64,000 nt of DNA from Planctomycetota bacterium (GCA_016709875.1 JADJLZ010000010.1:238474-302473), one strand, 5' to 3'. Shown: positions 42,133 to 52,100, numbered from the stretch's first letter. Numbers and translations are program-made. Notes: generated by a model from the sequence alone, not told the origin.

Positions 42133-43486
42133 ATGAAGACAACTGCATTCCTCGTCTCCCTCGTGCTCGCCTTCACGCTCGGTTCCTGCAGCAAGGAAGA
42201 ACCTGCGCCCACGCCGGGTTCCGGCTCCACGCAGACCCCCGCGCCCGCAGCGAAGAAGGCGATCACGATCTGGTGGTTCCAGTGGGACCCCGCGACGGGG
42301 CTCGCCGAACTCGGCAAGGAGTACGAGAAGGAGACCGGCGTCGCGGTCAACGTCGAACAGATCCCGCTCGGTGACTACCAGACCAAGGTCTTCCTCGAGT
42401 TCGGCGCGTCGCGCACGAAGTTCGACATCGTGGTCGGCGACAGCCAGTGGATCGGCCGCGGTGCGACCAAGGGCCTGTACCTGGAGCTCACCGACTGGCT
42501 CAAGACCGTCGTGGACCTGAACTCGATCCACCCGCGCGCGGCAAAGTACCTGTGCGAGTACCCCGCGCAGAGCGGCAAGTGGTTCGCGGCGCCCTGCGAG
42601 ACCGATGCGATCGGCATGGCCTACCGCAAGGACTGGTTCGAGGACGCCGGCGAGCGCGCCTCGTTCAAGCTGCGCTACAACCGCGAGCTCACGGTGCCGC
42701 AGACCTGGCACGAGTTCGAACAGGTCGCGGAGTTCTTCCAGCGCCCCGACGAGAAGCGCTACGGCTGCGCGATGCCCAGCGACCGCTCCTACGACGGCCT
42801 CACGATGGGCGTGCAGAACCTGCTCTGGAGCTACGGCGGGATGTGGCACGACGAGAACTCGAACAAGGTCGTCGGCTACCTCGACACGCAGGGCTCGGTG
42901 GACGCGATCGAGAAGTTCAAGAAGCTCCTGAAGCTCGGCCCCAAGGGCGCGGAGCAGCTCGACTACGGCGGCGTGCTGCAGTCCTTCACCAACGGCTCGA
43001 CCGCGATGCTGCTCAACTACTTCGCGTTCTTCCCGGGCATCTACAAGCAGTTCGGCGACAAGGTCGGCTTCGCGGGTCGTGCCCGGCCACGGCGGCAAGC
43101 GCATCGCCTCGCTCGGCGGCCAGGGCATGTCGATCTCGACGCACATCCCCAAGGAGCAGCAGGAGCTCGCGAAGGCGTTCATCGCCTGGTTCGAGAAGCG
43201 CTCGACGCAGGAGAAGTGGATCACGAAGCCCGCAGGCTTCACGGCCAACGCGGAGATCCTGAAGAGCGAGGCCTTCCGCAACCAGACGCCCTACAACGCG
43301 CCCTTCGCGGACTCGGTCGAGACGATGCAGGACTTCTGGAACGTGCCCGTCTACAACGAGTTGCTCGAGGTCACGCAGCGCTACGTCGGCCAGGCGGTCG
43401 ATGGCGGCATGCCGACGATGGACGCGCTGCACCAGCTCGCGATCGAGACGGAGCGCATCCTCAAGGATGCGGGGCTGCTGCAGTAG
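42133..43486 (+). pseudogene. Sugar ABC transporter substrate-binding lipoprotein (family 1), one frameshift
   Basis: About 450 residues once corrected. ATG 42133 starts a lipoprotein signal (MKTTAFLVSLVLAFTLGSC) with the lipobox LGSC; a Pro/Thr-rich tether follows. The type I/family 1 solute-binding fold is clear: AITIWWFQWDPATGLAELGKEY, VNVEQIPLGDYQTKVFLEF, KFDIVVGDSQWIGRGATKG, FAAPCETDAIGMAYRKDWF and VPQTWHEFEQVAEFF. The frame slips at 43074-43076 (a GGG run, one extra G) after GDKVGFA, and continues as VVPGHGGKRIASLGGQGMSI to the stop at 43486. Its permeases are not adjacent; the carbohydrate-type importer at 54425-58418 lacks a binding protein and is the obvious candidate partner. The stop abuts the stop of the convergent kinase gene. 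Confidence 0.87.
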
Positions 43487-45904
43487 CTAGCGCGACGCTT
43501 CGAGCTGCTCCTGTGCCGCATCGCGCAGCTGCGCGAGCTCCACATCGTTCGGTGCGAGCGCGAGGCCCGTCTCGGCGGCCTGAAGGCTCGTCTGGGGCGC
43601 GCGGATGTAGGCGAATACTCCAGCCAGCGCTTTCCAGCTCGCCGCCGTGTCGGGGAACTTGCCGGCAACAGCGCGGTTGAAACTGTCGTGGGCGAGCTCG
43701 GTCTGGCCCGCGAGTTCGAGCGCCGCCGAGTAGAACATGCGCGCATGATCGTCCGAGGGCTCGAGTTCGAGTGCTCGCGCGTAGAGCGGACAGGCACCGG
43801 ACGCGTCGCCTCGGAGGAGGTCGATCAGCGCGACCTGACTCCAGGCCTGGGACAGCTTGGGGTCGAGGGACAACCCGCGCACGAGCGCCAGGCGTGCCTC
43901 CTCGGCGCAGTCCTGCAGTGTGAGTGCATAGCCGAGCCAGTAGTTCATCCGGGCTGAACCCGGATCGATGGCCAGCGCGCGCCAGGCGCAGGATTCCCCT
44001 GATTCTGGTTGGCCGATGGCGCAGTAGGCGATGGCGAGCATGTTGTAGGTGTCGATCTCATCCGGCGCGAGCGTCAGCGAGCGCTCCAGAAGTGGAACGG
44101 CGGCGCGCGGATCGTCCACGGTCAGGGCATGTCCGGCCGCGTACAGCGCGCGTGGCGAATCCGGCCAGAGCGCGAGCAGCGCATTGGCTGCCGAGCGCTC
44201 GGCGGCCACGTCGCGCATGCGTTCGGCCATGAAGGCGCGCTGCTCGAAGTAGAGAGGTCGCGCCACGGGAGCGCGCAGGATTGCTTCGGTGAAGCACCGT
44301 AGGGAGAGCCGGTTGGGCTCGCCGCGGTCATAGAAGGGCAGGCGCATCGCATCCGCCTGCAGGCACAAGCCGAGCACGCACAGGTCGAGGGCGCTGGCGC
44401 CTGCGAGGTCGCCGCTCGTCGCTTCAGCGGGCATTTCACGGTGCTCGATCAGCGCCTCGAGCGGGTCCCGTGAGCGCATCCCGCTCGGAAGCCGGGCGAG
44501 CAGCTGCTGCAGCTCGGTCGCAGAACGACGACTGAGCCCGCAGAGGATCTGCCCGACGACCGCTTCCTGGCTTCGCGGATCGAGCTGTTGCACACGCTCG
44601 AATGCACGCTCGGCTCGATCGAGGTGCTTCTGGCCGTACAGGTGGAAGCCTTCCGCGATTGCATCCTCGAGTTCGGAGTGCCGCACGCCCTCGGCCGCGG
44701 CCAGCACCTCGTCGCGCGAGGCCCACCAGTTGCCGCCGAGCGCAGCTGCGGCGAGCGTCGCGAGAGCCAGCAGGCTCGAGAGCAACGCCTGACGCGGCTC
44801 GCGTCGTGCCCAGCGCAGCAGACGTCCGTGCGGCGGCAACGGGCGCGCGGCGATCGGTCGGCCCGCGACGCAGGCCTCGAGATCCGCAGCGAAAGCCGCC
44901 GCGCTGCGGTAGCGCCGTGTCCGGTCGCGTTCCATTGCGGTGGCGACGACGACCGCGAGATCGTGTGGAACCGAGCGCAACATGGGTGTCGCGCTGCTCG
45001 TGATCGCGTGGTACAGCGCGATCGGCGTGGGGGCCTCGAAGGGCCGACGCAGCGCGAGGCACTCGTAGAGCGTCACGCCCAGCGAATACACGTCCGACTG
45101 GGCGTCGGGCCGTGAGCGCTCACCGCCCACGAGCTCCGGTGCAAGGTAGGCCGGCGTGCCCGCGGTCTCGCCTGTGCGCGTCAGCGACTGGCCCTCGAGC
45201 TCGTCCGCGATGGCGAGACCGAAGTCGAGCAGCACGGGCGCGCCGTCGCGAGCAACCACGATGTTGGAGGGTTTGACGTCGCGGTGCACGACGCCTTGTT
45301 CGTGCGCGGACTGCAGCGCGCGCGCGACGCGGGCAACGCAGCCTCCGAGCGCGAGGAACTGCTGGCGAGCATCGCCCCGCGTCAGGGGCAGCTGCACGCA
45401 GGCGGCGTGTGCCTCACGTGCCGCATGGATCGATTGCGCGAGCGTGAGACCTTCGACGTAGCGCATCGCGATCCACGGCCGGTCCTCCTCGACACCCGTG
45501 CCGTAGATCGTGGCGATGCCCGGATGATCCAGTCGCGAAGCCAGCGCAGCCTCGCGCCGGAAGCGTTCGCGCGCGGAAGTGCTCGCAAGGAACTCGGGGG
45601 GGATGACCTTGAGTGCGACGCGTCGGCCGAGTTGCTCCTCGATCGCCTCGAGCACGACGCCCATGCCTCCGCGGCCGATTTCGCGCAGCACCCGGAATGG
45701 ACCGACACGATCTGGGACCGCACCGCGCCCGGGTTCGCGCGTCACGGCCTCGAGCGCCGCCAGCGCGCGAATGGCCGAGGCGAGGTCCGGCCCGAGCTCG
45801 GGGAAGCGCGCCGCAAACTGCGAGGGATCGCCCGAGCCACCCAGCCGTCTCTCCTCGAGGTACAGCTCGAAGGCCTGTTCCATGGATTCCGGATGCTCTT
45901 TCAT
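43487..45904 (-). CDS. Membrane Ser/Thr protein kinase with TPR domain
   Basis: An 805-residue PknB-type kinase. The start ATG 45904 overlaps the sigma factor stop as ATGA. The kinase domain spans about residues 70-345: the glycine loop IGRGGMGVV, Lys99 in ALKVI, catalytic HRDVKPSN (Asp209), DFG (Asp227), the APE-like [10 protein letters not shown] and the [11 protein letters not shown] helix. All key residues are present. One membrane helix (about 372-392, [19 protein letters not shown]) is followed by about 410 extracytoplasmic residues of TPR-like repeats (for example [17 protein letters not shown] and [17 protein letters not shown]). This kinase-TPR layout is common in Planctomycetes. Co-transcription with the ECF sigma factor suggests that phosphorylation controls the sigma factor. 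Confidence 0.93.
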   Translation of the reverse strand: MKEHPESMEQAFELYLEERRLGGSGDPSQFAARFPELGPDLASAIRALAALEAVTREPGRGAVPDRVGPFRVLREIGRGGMGVVLEAIEEQLGRRVALKVIPPEFLASTSARERFRREAALASRLDHPGIATIYGTGVEEDRPWIAMRYVEGLTLAQSIHAAREAHAACVQLPLTRGDARQQFLALGGCVARVARALQSAHEQGVVHRDVKPSNIVVARDGAPVLLDFGLAIADELEGQSLTRTGETAGTPAYLAPELVGGERSRPDAQSDVYSLGVTLYECLALRRPFEAPTPIALYHAITSSATPMLRSVPHDLAVVVATAMERDRTRRYRSAAAFAADLEACVAGRPIAARPLPPHGRLLRWARREPRQALLSSLLALATLAAAALGGNWWASRDEVLAAAEGVRHSELEDAIAEGFHLYGQKHLDRAERAFERVQQLDPRSQEAVVGQILCGLSRRSATELQQLLARLPSGMRSRDPLEALIEHREMPAEATSGDLAGASALDLCVLGLCLQADAMRLPFYDRGEPNRLSLRCFTEAILRAPVARPLYFEQRAFMAERMRDVAAERSAANALLALWPDSPRALYAAGHALTVDDPRAAVPLLERSLTLAPDEIDTYNMLAIAYCAIGQPESGESCAWRALAIDPGSARMNYWLGYALTLQDCAEEARLALVRGLSLDPKLSQAWSQVALIDLLRGDASGACPLYARALELEPSDDHARMFYSAALELAGQTELAHDSFNRAVAGKFPDTAASWKALAGVFAYIRAPQTSLQAAETGLALAPNDVELAQLRDAAQEQLEASR

Positions 45905-46536
45905 GCGCGACCTCCCGAATCCACCGATGCGAGCGCTTCGAGCGCGGGCCGCAGGCGCAGCAGTGCACGCAGGAAGCGCTTGCTCGCCGCATCCGGCGTG
46001 ATCGAGAGCTCCGCGGCGACGTCCTCGTTCGAGAGGCCTTCGAAGTGGCGCAGCGCCACGATCTCGCGGTCGATCTCGTCGAGCTCCTCGAGCGCGGCGA
46101 GCACGTGTGCGCGCAGTTCCTCGCGCTGTGCTGCCTGCGAGGGCGAGGTGATGCTCGCGATGAAGGCGTCTGCTGCGTTGCCCGCCGTGACGCTCGCGCG
46201 GCTGTGATGCAGCTGAATCTCGCGCTGCGCGTCGCGCATGCGTGCGCCGAGGTGGCGGCGCTGTGCCTGCGCGAGCGACTGCGCCGCGATCAGGCGCAGC
46301 CAGACGTGGAAGGGGAGTTCCGTCTGCCTGCACCACTCGGGAAAGCGGCGCACGACCTCGACCCAGCTCTCTTGCACGACGTCCGAGGGATCCAAGCGCC
46401 GGCGCAGGCTCGCGTCGAGCCGCAAGTCGACCATGCGCACCAACTGCGGCTCGAAATGGCGGAAGAGCGCATCGAGCGCGGCCGCGTCTCCAGATCGAGC
46501 GCGGTCCACGAGGGGCGGAAGATCGACGGGCTGCAT
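45901..46536 (-). CDS. ECF-type RNA polymerase sigma factor
   Basis: A 211-residue sigma-70 family protein. ATG 46536 is chosen for length and because upstream in-frame sequence lies under the divergent iorA-like gene. Region 2 runs [30 protein letters not shown], with the DVVQE signature, then [23 protein letters not shown]. Region 4 is [37 protein letters not shown], a helix-turn-helix. A -10-like TAGAAT (46555 to 46550, minus strand) lies 13 bases upstream. No anti-sigma factor gene is present; instead the Ser/Thr kinase gene follows with a 4-base overlap, as in the kinase-associated ECF groups of Planctomycetes (ECF43 type). Confidence 0.93.
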   Translation of the reverse strand: MQPVDLPPLVDRARSGDAAALDALFRHFEPQLVRMVDLRLDASLRRRLDPSDVVQESWVEVVRRFPEWCRQTELPFHVWLRLIAAQSLAQAQRRHLGARMRDAQREIQLHHSRASVTAGNAADAFIASITSPSQAAQREELRAHVLAALEELDEIDREIVALRHFEGLSNEDVAAELSITPDAASKRFLRALLRLRPALEALASVDSGGRA

Positions 46537-46549
46537 GCGGGGGCTTTCG

Positions 46550-46572
46550 ATTCTAGTCGAGGATGCTACTCT
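46550..46572. promoter_or_regulatory. Divergent promoter region, sigma factor and iorA-like operon
   Basis: TAGAAT on the minus strand (46555 to 46550) points to the sigma factor, 13 bases before its ATG. TACTCT on the plus strand (46567-46572) points to the hydroxylase operon, 42 bases before its ATG. The two are 11 bases apart, so the promoters probably interfere. Confidence 0.45.
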
Positions 46573-46614
46573 CCGCGCACCAGCACCCAGGCGGGAGCGG
46601 AGGAAGTTCGGAGC

Positions 46615-47082
46615 ATGGCGATTGAATTGAACGTGAACGGCGAGAAACGAACGCTGGATGTCGATCCCTCGACACCTCTGCTGTGGGTCCTGCGCGAGAC
46701 CCTCGAGCTCACGGGCACCAAGTTCGGCTGTGGCGCCGCCCAGTGCGGTGCCTGTACCGTGCATCTGGACGGGCACGCCGTGCGCTCCTGCGTGGTTCCC
46801 GTCTCCGCCGTGGCGGGAAAGAAGGTCACAACGATCGAGGTGAGCGGGAATCGCGAGGTCTCCGCGTTGCAGAAGGCCTGGACTGCGATCGATGTGCCGC
46901 AGTGCGGCTACTGCCAACCGGGCCAGATCATGAGTGCCGCGGTGCTCCTGGCCGAGACGACCACGCCCAGCGACAGTGACATCGATGCCTGCATGAGCGG
47001 CAACGTCTGCCGCTGCGCGACCTACGTGCGCATTCGCAGCGCGATCCACGACGCGGCGGCGAGCCTGAAGGGCGGCAAGTGA
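46615..47082 (+). CDS. iorA: 2Fe-2S subunit of molybdenum hydroxylase (isoquinoline 1-oxidoreductase alpha-like)
   Basis: A 155-residue iron-sulfur subunit of the xanthine oxidase family, IorA type. The plant-type ferredoxin cluster is held by Cys39, Cys44, Cys47 and Cys59 ([13 protein letters not shown] and SCV); the second 2Fe-2S cluster by Cys97, Cys100, Cys132 and Cys134 (QCGYCQPG and [12 protein letters not shown]). It passes electrons from the molybdenum centre to an acceptor, here probably the dihaem cytochrome encoded two genes on. A GGAGGAAG box lies about 8 bases before ATG 46615. Its stop overlaps the next start as TGATG. The gene symbol is by family resemblance; the substrate need not be isoquinoline. 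Confidence 0.9.
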   Translation: MAIELNVNGEKRTLDVDPSTPLLWVLRETLELTGTKFGCGAAQCGACTVHLDGHAVRSCVVPVSAVAGKKVTTIEVSGNREVSALQKAWTAIDVPQCGYCQPGQIMSAAVLLAETTTPSDSDIDACMSGNVCRCATYVRIRSAIHDAAASLKGGK

Positions 47083-49244
47083 TGGGCGCGCCCTCCATCG
47101 GCCGGCGGCGGTTCCTGCAGGTTTCCGCCGCGCTCGGCGGCGGTCTGCTGATCGGCTTCGTCTGGCCCGAGAGTGCGCGCGCCGGTGCCTCGACCGCGCT
47201 GCTGCCCGAGGGCGACTTCGCGCCCAACGCCTTCGTGCGCATCGCGACCGACGGGCGCGTGACGGTGATCATCAACAAGTCGGAGATGGGCCAGGGACCG
47301 ACGACCTCGTTGTGCATGCTGCTCGCCGACGAGCTCGATGCCGACTGGCCGAAGGTCGGTTTCGAGTTCGCGCCGGTCGATCCGGTCTATGCGCACCCGG
47401 GCTTCGGGATCCAGATGACCGGCGGCAGCACGAGCACCTTCGCGATGAGCATCCCCATGCGCCAGGCCGGCGCAGCCGCGCGCGCGCTGCTCGTGCAGGC
47501 CGCGGCGAACGCCTGGCATGTGGAAGCGAGCGCCTGCCGCACCGAGAAGAGCTTCGTGATCCACGACGCGAGCGGCCGGCGCTCGGCCTACGGCGATCTC
47601 GCCGACGCCGCGGCCAGGCTCACGCTGCCCGCCGACGTGCCGCTCAAGGACCCCAAGGATTTCAGGCTGATAGGCAAGCCGCTGAAGCGCCTCGACACCC
47701 CCGACAAGGTCAATGGCACGGCGGTCTTCGCAATCGACGTGCACCTGCCGGGCATGCTGACCGCGCTCGTCGCGCACGTGCCAGTCTTCGGCGGCAAGGC
47801 AAAGCGCATCGACTCCGCCGCGGCGCTCGCCATCCCGGGCGTGAAGCAGGTCGTCGACGTCGGCTCGGGCGTGGCGGTGATCGCCAGCAGTTTCTGGGCC
47901 GCGAAGAAGGGCCGCGACGCGCTCAAGCTCGAGTGGGACCTCGGCCCGAACGCCGGCATGTCGAGCGCCGGCCTGCGCGCGCAGTACAAGAAGCTCGCCG
48001 AGGGCCCCGGAATGGTCGCACGCGAGGACGGCGACCCGAAAGGCGCGATGAATTCGGCTGCGCAGGTTCTCGACGTCGAGTACGAGCTGCCCTACCTCGC
48101 GCACGCGCCGATGGAGCCGCTCAACTGCGTCGTGGACCTGCGCGCGGATTCGATGGAGATCTGGGCCGGCACGCAGTTCCAGACCGTCGACCACGCCGCG
48201 GCGAGCGCGACGGCGGGCCTCGACCCGCAGAAGGTCAAGCTGCACACGACCTTCCTCGGCGGCGGCTTCGGCCGGCGCGCGAACCCCGCCTCGGACTACA
48301 TCGTCGAGGCGGTCAAGATCGCGATGGCCGCGAAAGCGCCGGTCAAACTCGTCTGGACGCGCGACGACGACATGCGCGGGGGCTACTACCGGCCGATGTG
48401 GCACAGCCGCATCCGCGCGGGCCTCGATGCAAGCGGCGCGATTGCGAGCTGGATGCACACGATCGTGGGCCAGTCCTTCATCGTCGGCACACCCTTCGAG
48501 CCCTTCATCATCAAGGACGGCATCGACGGTACCTCGGTCGAGGGTTCGGCGGACACGGACTACGCCTTCCCGAACCTGCAGGTCGACCTTCACACGACGA
48601 CGGTCGGCGTGCCGACGCTCTGGTGGCGCTCGGTGGGCCACTCGCACACGGCCTTCGTGATCGAGAGCTTCCTCGACGAGGTCGCGCACGCCTCGAAGAC
48701 CGATCCGCTCGAATTGCGGCGCAAGCTGCTCGCGGGCAAGCCGCGCAACCTCGGTGTGCTCGAGCTCGCGGCCGAGAAGGCCGGCTGGGGCACGCCGCTC
48801 CAGCACGGACACGCGCGCGGAATCGCCGTGCACCACTCCTTCGAGAGCTACGTCGCGGCCGTGGCCGAGATCTCCTTCGAGGGCGGCAGGCTGCGCGTGC
48901 ACAAGTACACCGTCGCGGTCGACTGCGGCCGCGTGGTCAACCCCGACACGGTCCAGGCACAGCTCCAGGGCGCGGTCGGCTTCGGCCTGACCGCGACGCT
49001 CTACAGCGCGATCACGCTCGAAGCCGGGCGCGTCGTGCAGTCCAACTTCCACGACTACAAGATGCTGCGCGTGCAGGAGATGCCGCAGGTCGAGGTGCAC
49101 ATCATGCCCAGCGAAGAACCCTCGACCGGCATCGGCGAACCGGGCGTGCCGGTCATGGCGCCAGCGCTGTGCAACGCGATCTTCGCCTTGACGGGCAAAC
49201 GCCTGAGGAACCTGCCGCTGCGCGAGGAGGACCTGCGCTCATGA
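47082..49244 (+). CDS. iorB: Molybdopterin subunit (isoquinoline 1-oxidoreductase beta-like)
   Basis: A 720-residue molybdopterin-cytosine-dinucleotide-binding subunit of the xanthine oxidase family. ATG 47082 sits in TGATG with the preceding stop. It has a Tat signal (RRRFLQVSAALGGGLLIGF), as is usual for IorB-type subunits, so the enzyme is periplasmic. Family motifs: NKSEMGQGPTTSLCMLLADEL, the TGGSTSTFAMSIPMRQAG segment, PLKRLDTPDKVNGTAVFAID, the cofactor loop TFLGGGFGRRANPASDY, and catalytic Glu686 in GIGEPGVPV. It hydroxylates a carbon next to nitrogen or an aldehyde carbon using water; the natural substrate is unknown. The FAD subunit of other family members is absent, as in IorAB. The stop overlaps the cytochrome start as ATGA. 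Confidence 0.92.
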   Translation: MGAPSIGRRRFLQVSAALGGGLLIGFVWPESARAGASTALLPEGDFAPNAFVRIATDGRVTVIINKSEMGQGPTTSLCMLLADELDADWPKVGFEFAPVDPVYAHPGFGIQMTGGSTSTFAMSIPMRQAGAAARALLVQAAANAWHVEASACRTEKSFVIHDASGRRSAYGDLADAAARLTLPADVPLKDPKDFRLIGKPLKRLDTPDKVNGTAVFAIDVHLPGMLTALVAHVPVFGGKAKRIDSAAALAIPGVKQVVDVGSGVAVIASSFWAAKKGRDALKLEWDLGPNAGMSSAGLRAQYKKLAEGPGMVAREDGDPKGAMNSAAQVLDVEYELPYLAHAPMEPLNCVVDLRADSMEIWAGTQFQTVDHAAASATAGLDPQKVKLHTTFLGGGFGRRANPASDYIVEAVKIAMAAKAPVKLVWTRDDDMRGGYYRPMWHSRIRAGLDASGAIASWMHTIVGQSFIVGTPFEPFIIKDGIDGTSVEGSADTDYAFPNLQVDLHTTTVGVPTLWWRSVGHSHTAFVIESFLDEVAHASKTDPLELRRKLLAGKPRNLGVLELAAEKAGWGTPLQHGHARGIAVHHSFESYVAAVAEISFEGGRLRVHKYTVAVDCGRVVNPDTVQAQLQGAVGFGLTATLYSAITLEAGRVVQSNFHDYKMLRVQEMPQVEVHIMPSEEPSTGIGEPGVPVMAPALCNAIFALTGKRLRNLPLREEDLRS

Positions 49245-49861
49245 GATCGACGATCCTGACGCTCTGCGTGCTCGCCTCGACGCTGCTCTTCGCGCAGTGC
49301 GAGAGCGCCGCGCCCGCGCCCGCGAAGGCCAGCGGTTCGGGCAACCTGACCGAGGCCTGGAGCACCGTGTACAAGGTGCTGCAGAGCCCGCGCTGCATGA
49401 ACTGCCATCCCGCGGGCGACACGCCGCTCGTGGGCGAGGCGAGCCAGCCGCACCCGCAGAACGTGCAACGCGGACCGCTCGGGGTCGGCCTGTTCGCGAT
49501 GCGCTGCAACACCTGCCACCAGACGCAGAACACCGAGGGCCCGCACCTGCCGCCGGGCGCGCCGCGCTGGCAGTTGCCTACGAGGGGCATGCCGCTCGTC
49601 TTCCAAGGCAAGAGCTCGCGCGAATTGTGCGAGCAGCTGAGCGATCCGAGGCGCAACGGCGGCAAGTCGCCCGAGGAGTTGCTCGAGCACGTCGCGAAGG
49701 ATCCGCTCGTGCTCTGGGGCTGGGCTCCAGGCGAGGGCCGCGCGAGCGTGCCGGTGCCGCACGCGGAGTTCGTGCGCGCGTTCCAGACCTGGATCGAGAG
49801 CGGCTGCAAGTACCCGGGCGAGTCGCGCACGCTCACGAAGCCCGGTAGTGGTGCTCCGTGA
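49241..49861 (+). CDS. Secreted dihaem cytochrome c, probable electron acceptor of IorAB-like enzyme
   Basis: A 206-residue exported protein with an N-terminal signal (MRSTILTLCVLASTLLFAQC); FAQC could be a weak lipobox. Two haem c motifs are visible, CMNCH and CNTCH, about 40 residues apart (RCMNCHPAGDTPLVGE and MRCNTCHQTQNTEGPH). The remainder has short helices and a C-terminal GCKYPGESRTLT. The ATGA overlap with the molybdopterin subunit makes co-expression certain in practice. In IorAB-like systems electrons leave through a cytochrome c, which fits this position. Its 3' end overlaps the end of the convergent gene by 29 bases. Confidence 0.85.
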   Translation: MRSTILTLCVLASTLLFAQCESAAPAPAKASGSGNLTEAWSTVYKVLQSPRCMNCHPAGDTPLVGEASQPHPQNVQRGPLGVGLFAMRCNTCHQTQNTEGPHLPPGAPRWQLPTRGMPLVFQGKSSRELCEQLSDPRRNGGKSPEELLEHVAKDPLVLWGWAPGEGRASVPVPHAEFVRAFQTWIESGCKYPGESRTLTKPGSGAP

Positions 49862-50288
49862 AGCGCTTCCAGCCCTTCTTGTTCTGCGACTCGACGGCCC
49901 AGTGGAAGCCCTCGCTCTCGTCGGGCCAGTAGATCATGCGCGCCGTGCCGGCCGGCATCTGCGCCACGAAGGCGAGTGCCTCGGGGTGCACGTCGCTGCC
50001 GTCGGCGAGCTCGCCCTGTGAGTGCTTGCCATCGGAGGTGAACGACCAGAACGCGACCTTGCCGTCGGTGCGCACGCCGATCAGCGCCGTTTCAAGATAG
50101 GAGCCCTTGGCGAACTTCCACTCGACGCGCAGTTCGAGGTAGCTGCCGTTGAGCGTCTTCGCGAGGGTGCGCGTGCACGAGACCGGGCCCATCGGCGAGG
50201 CGGACTTCGCGATCCAGGTTCCGAGCAGCGGTTCGAAGGCGCCGAGCTTGCCGCGGCCCTTCTTCCAGAGGGTTTTCTTGGGGGGCAT
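49833..50288 (-). CDS. Small lipocalin-like (DUF1579-like) hypothetical protein
   Basis: A 151-residue cytoplasmic protein. ATG 50288 starts a basic N terminus (MPPKKTLWKKGRGKLGAFEP). The body is beta-rich with an LLGTWIAKSASPMGPV start, the SYLELRVEWKFAKGSYLETALIG strands, a RTDGKVAFWSFTSDGKHSQGE strand pair and FHWAVESQNKKGWKRFTEHH at the end. The pattern of a GTW near the N terminus followed by eight or so strands is like DUF1579 or lipocalin-like proteins, but the match is by eye only. No ligand is known. It converges with the cytochrome gene (29-base overlap) and diverges from the GH172 gene 57 bases away. Confidence 0.65.
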   Translation of the reverse strand: MPPKKTLWKKGRGKLGAFEPLLGTWIAKSASPMGPVSCTRTLAKTLNGSYLELRVEWKFAKGSYLETALIGVRTDGKVAFWSFTSDGKHSQGELADGSDVHPEALAFVAQMPAGTARMIYWPDESEGFHWAVESQNKKGWKRFTEHHYRAS

Positions 50289-50345
50289 GGTGCGCGAGAG
50301 CCTAGTTGGGGTGACGGGATCGCGCCAGTCGGGTAGGAAGGGGGC

Positions 50346-52025
50346 ATGCTGAGCGCCGCACTGCTCGTCCTCCTCCCGCTCGCGCAGGATCCGCCTGCGC
50401 CGATCACCTTCGAGTCGCTCGTGCACGAGATAGAGGACCCCGACGCGCTCGCGCGCTTTCCGGATCCGCCGTACAAGGCGCTGCGCGCGACGAGCTACAA
50501 CCGTGAGTCGGTTGCGAAGGACAGGCCGGGTTGGTTCGCTGACTCCGACGGCACGAGCTGCATCCGCGAGGAAGAGAACTCAGGCCGCCACGAGTGGGTG
50601 ATCCAGGAGCAATCCGGTCCCGGCTGCCTGACGAAGTTCTGGACGCCGTACTTCTACTACGACTTCAACGAGCGGGTCGGGCCGAACGTGCGCATCTACC
50701 TCGACGGCGCGAGCGAGCCCATGCTCGCGATGCCGCTGATCGAGCTCGTGACGCAGAACGACTGGCGCGCGGTTTACGGCCCGAAGCCGCCGCGGAAGGG
50801 CAAGCTGGACATCATGTGGATGTTCGGCGGCTTCACGGCGCGCGCGGGCAACTTCTACATGCCGATCGCGTTCGCGAAAGGTTGCAAGATCACGCTCGAC
50901 AACAAGCCCTTCTACTACAGCGTCGATTCGCGTGCGTACCCGAGCGGCACGGGCGTGAGGACGACGAGCTACGCGGAGTTGCGGGCGGAGGTCGATCGTC
51001 GAAGCGAAGCGGGTTGCGCTCCGCCGCGCGACGAATCGCGCGACAGGGTCGGCGAGGCCGCACTCGAGCCGGGCAAGGGTGCACGTCTGCACCTCGACGG
51101 GGCGCGCGTCGTGACCGCGCTCGATGTCGAGCTCGATCCCAAGGAGGTCGCGGCGCATCCGGAGCTGCTGCGGCAGATCGTGCTGCGCGCCCGTTTCGAC
51201 GCGGAGGAATGCGTCTGGTGCCCCGTGGGGGACTTCTTCGGCGGCCCAAACCGCCTGCAGAACTTCTTCATGCGCGCGCGCAGCTCGAATACGGCAGGGA
51301 AACTGCACTGCGCCTGGCGCATGCCCTTTCAGGAGAGTGCGCAGGTCGAGCTGGTGAACCTGGGTGCGCTTGCGGTTCATGCGAAGCTCACCGTCGGCAC
51401 GGCCGGGCGCGTGTGGGACGCGCGCTCCATGCACTTCCATGCCACGTGGCGTTCTGACGATGTTCGTGCAGGCAATGTGTTCGATGACTGGAACTTTGTC
51501 GACATCGAGGGCCAGGGTGTCTTCGTCGGCGACCAGTGGACAGTGCTCAACCTTACCGACGGCTGGTGGGGCGAGGGCGACGAGAAGATCTTCGTCGACG
51601 ACTCCCTCGCACGCGGGTTTCCGGATCACTTCGGGACGGGCAGCGAGGACTACTACGGCTGGGCAGGTGGCGTGAATCCGACCAGGGCGGACATCTTCTC
51701 GCAACCCTTCCTTGCCAACATCAGCGTCGGTTCGACGGACCACGACTCGACCCGCGGTTTCAACATCCTCGCGCGCGACCGCGCGCTCGACGCGATCCCG
51801 TTCACCAAGCGCTTCGTGTTCGACATGGAGGCCTCGCCCGGCACGGACCAGCGCAACCCCTGGAACCTGCTCGGCTACTCGGCGGTCACGTTCTGGTACG
51901 CGAAACCGGGCGCGAAATCGAACCGCGGCGCCGACCCGGAGGCCGCGAAGAAGCCGCTGATGTCGCTCGAGGACCTCGACGCGCGTTCGAAGGCGCTGCG
52001 CGCGAAGGCCGCGACGCCGCGCTGA
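50346..52025 (+). CDS. Secreted glycoside hydrolase family 172 (DUF2961) protein
   Basis: A 559-residue secreted protein with a short signal peptide (MLSAALLVLLPLAQDPP). The DUF2961/GH172 double beta-barrel is recognisable: ENSGRHEWVIQEQSGPGCLTKFW near the start, VRIYLDGASEPMLAMPLIEL, FFGGPNRLQNFFMRARSSN, then the two catalytic regions WWGEGDEKIFVDDS (Glu410) and GTGSEDYYGWAGGV (Glu434). Their 24-residue spacing is close to that of the two catalytic glutamates in the characterised difructose-anhydride synthase/alpha-fructofuranosidase member. GH172 enzymes act on alpha-D-fructofuranosides or D-arabinan. Here the signal peptide points to extracellular or periplasmic sugar release, in keeping with the ROK kinase and ABC importer. 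The exact substrate is unknown. Confidence 0.9.
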   Translation: MLSAALLVLLPLAQDPPAPITFESLVHEIEDPDALARFPDPPYKALRATSYNRESVAKDRPGWFADSDGTSCIREEENSGRHEWVIQEQSGPGCLTKFWTPYFYYDFNERVGPNVRIYLDGASEPMLAMPLIELVTQNDWRAVYGPKPPRKGKLDIMWMFGGFTARAGNFYMPIAFAKGCKITLDNKPFYYSVDSRAYPSGTGVRTTSYAELRAEVDRRSEAGCAPPRDESRDRVGEAALEPGKGARLHLDGARVVTALDVELDPKEVAAHPELLRQIVLRARFDAEECVWCPVGDFFGGPNRLQNFFMRARSSNTAGKLHCAWRMPFQESAQVELVNLGALAVHAKLTVGTAGRVWDARSMHFHATWRSDDVRAGNVFDDWNFVDIEGQGVFVGDQWTVLNLTDGWWGEGDEKIFVDDSLARGFPDHFGTGSEDYYGWAGGVNPTRADIFSQPFLANISVGSTDHDSTRGFNILARDRALDAIPFTKRFVFDMEASPGTDQRNPWNLLGYSAVTFWYAKPGAKSNRGADPEAAKKPLMSLEDLDARSKALRAKAATPR

Positions 52026-52056
52026 ACTTCGCGCGCCGGAAATCGGGGAATCCCGC

Positions 52057-52100
52057 TTCCCCCTCACGCTGCGTGAGGCCGTAGGCTTCGCCGCGGAGGA
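52057..52100 (+). promoter_or_regulatory. MerR-type promoter and operator of the TipA-like regulator
   Basis: A perfect inverted repeat CCTCACG-CTG-CGTGAGG (52062-52078) lies between TTCCCC (52057-52062) and TAGGCT (52082-52087). The hexamers are 19 bases apart, the long spacing typical of MerR-activated promoters. CCTCACG...CGTGAGG is the kind of site used by TipA/Mta-type regulators. GGAGGA (52095-52100) is the ribosome binding site for ATG 52105, so this points to autoregulation. Confidence 0.75.
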
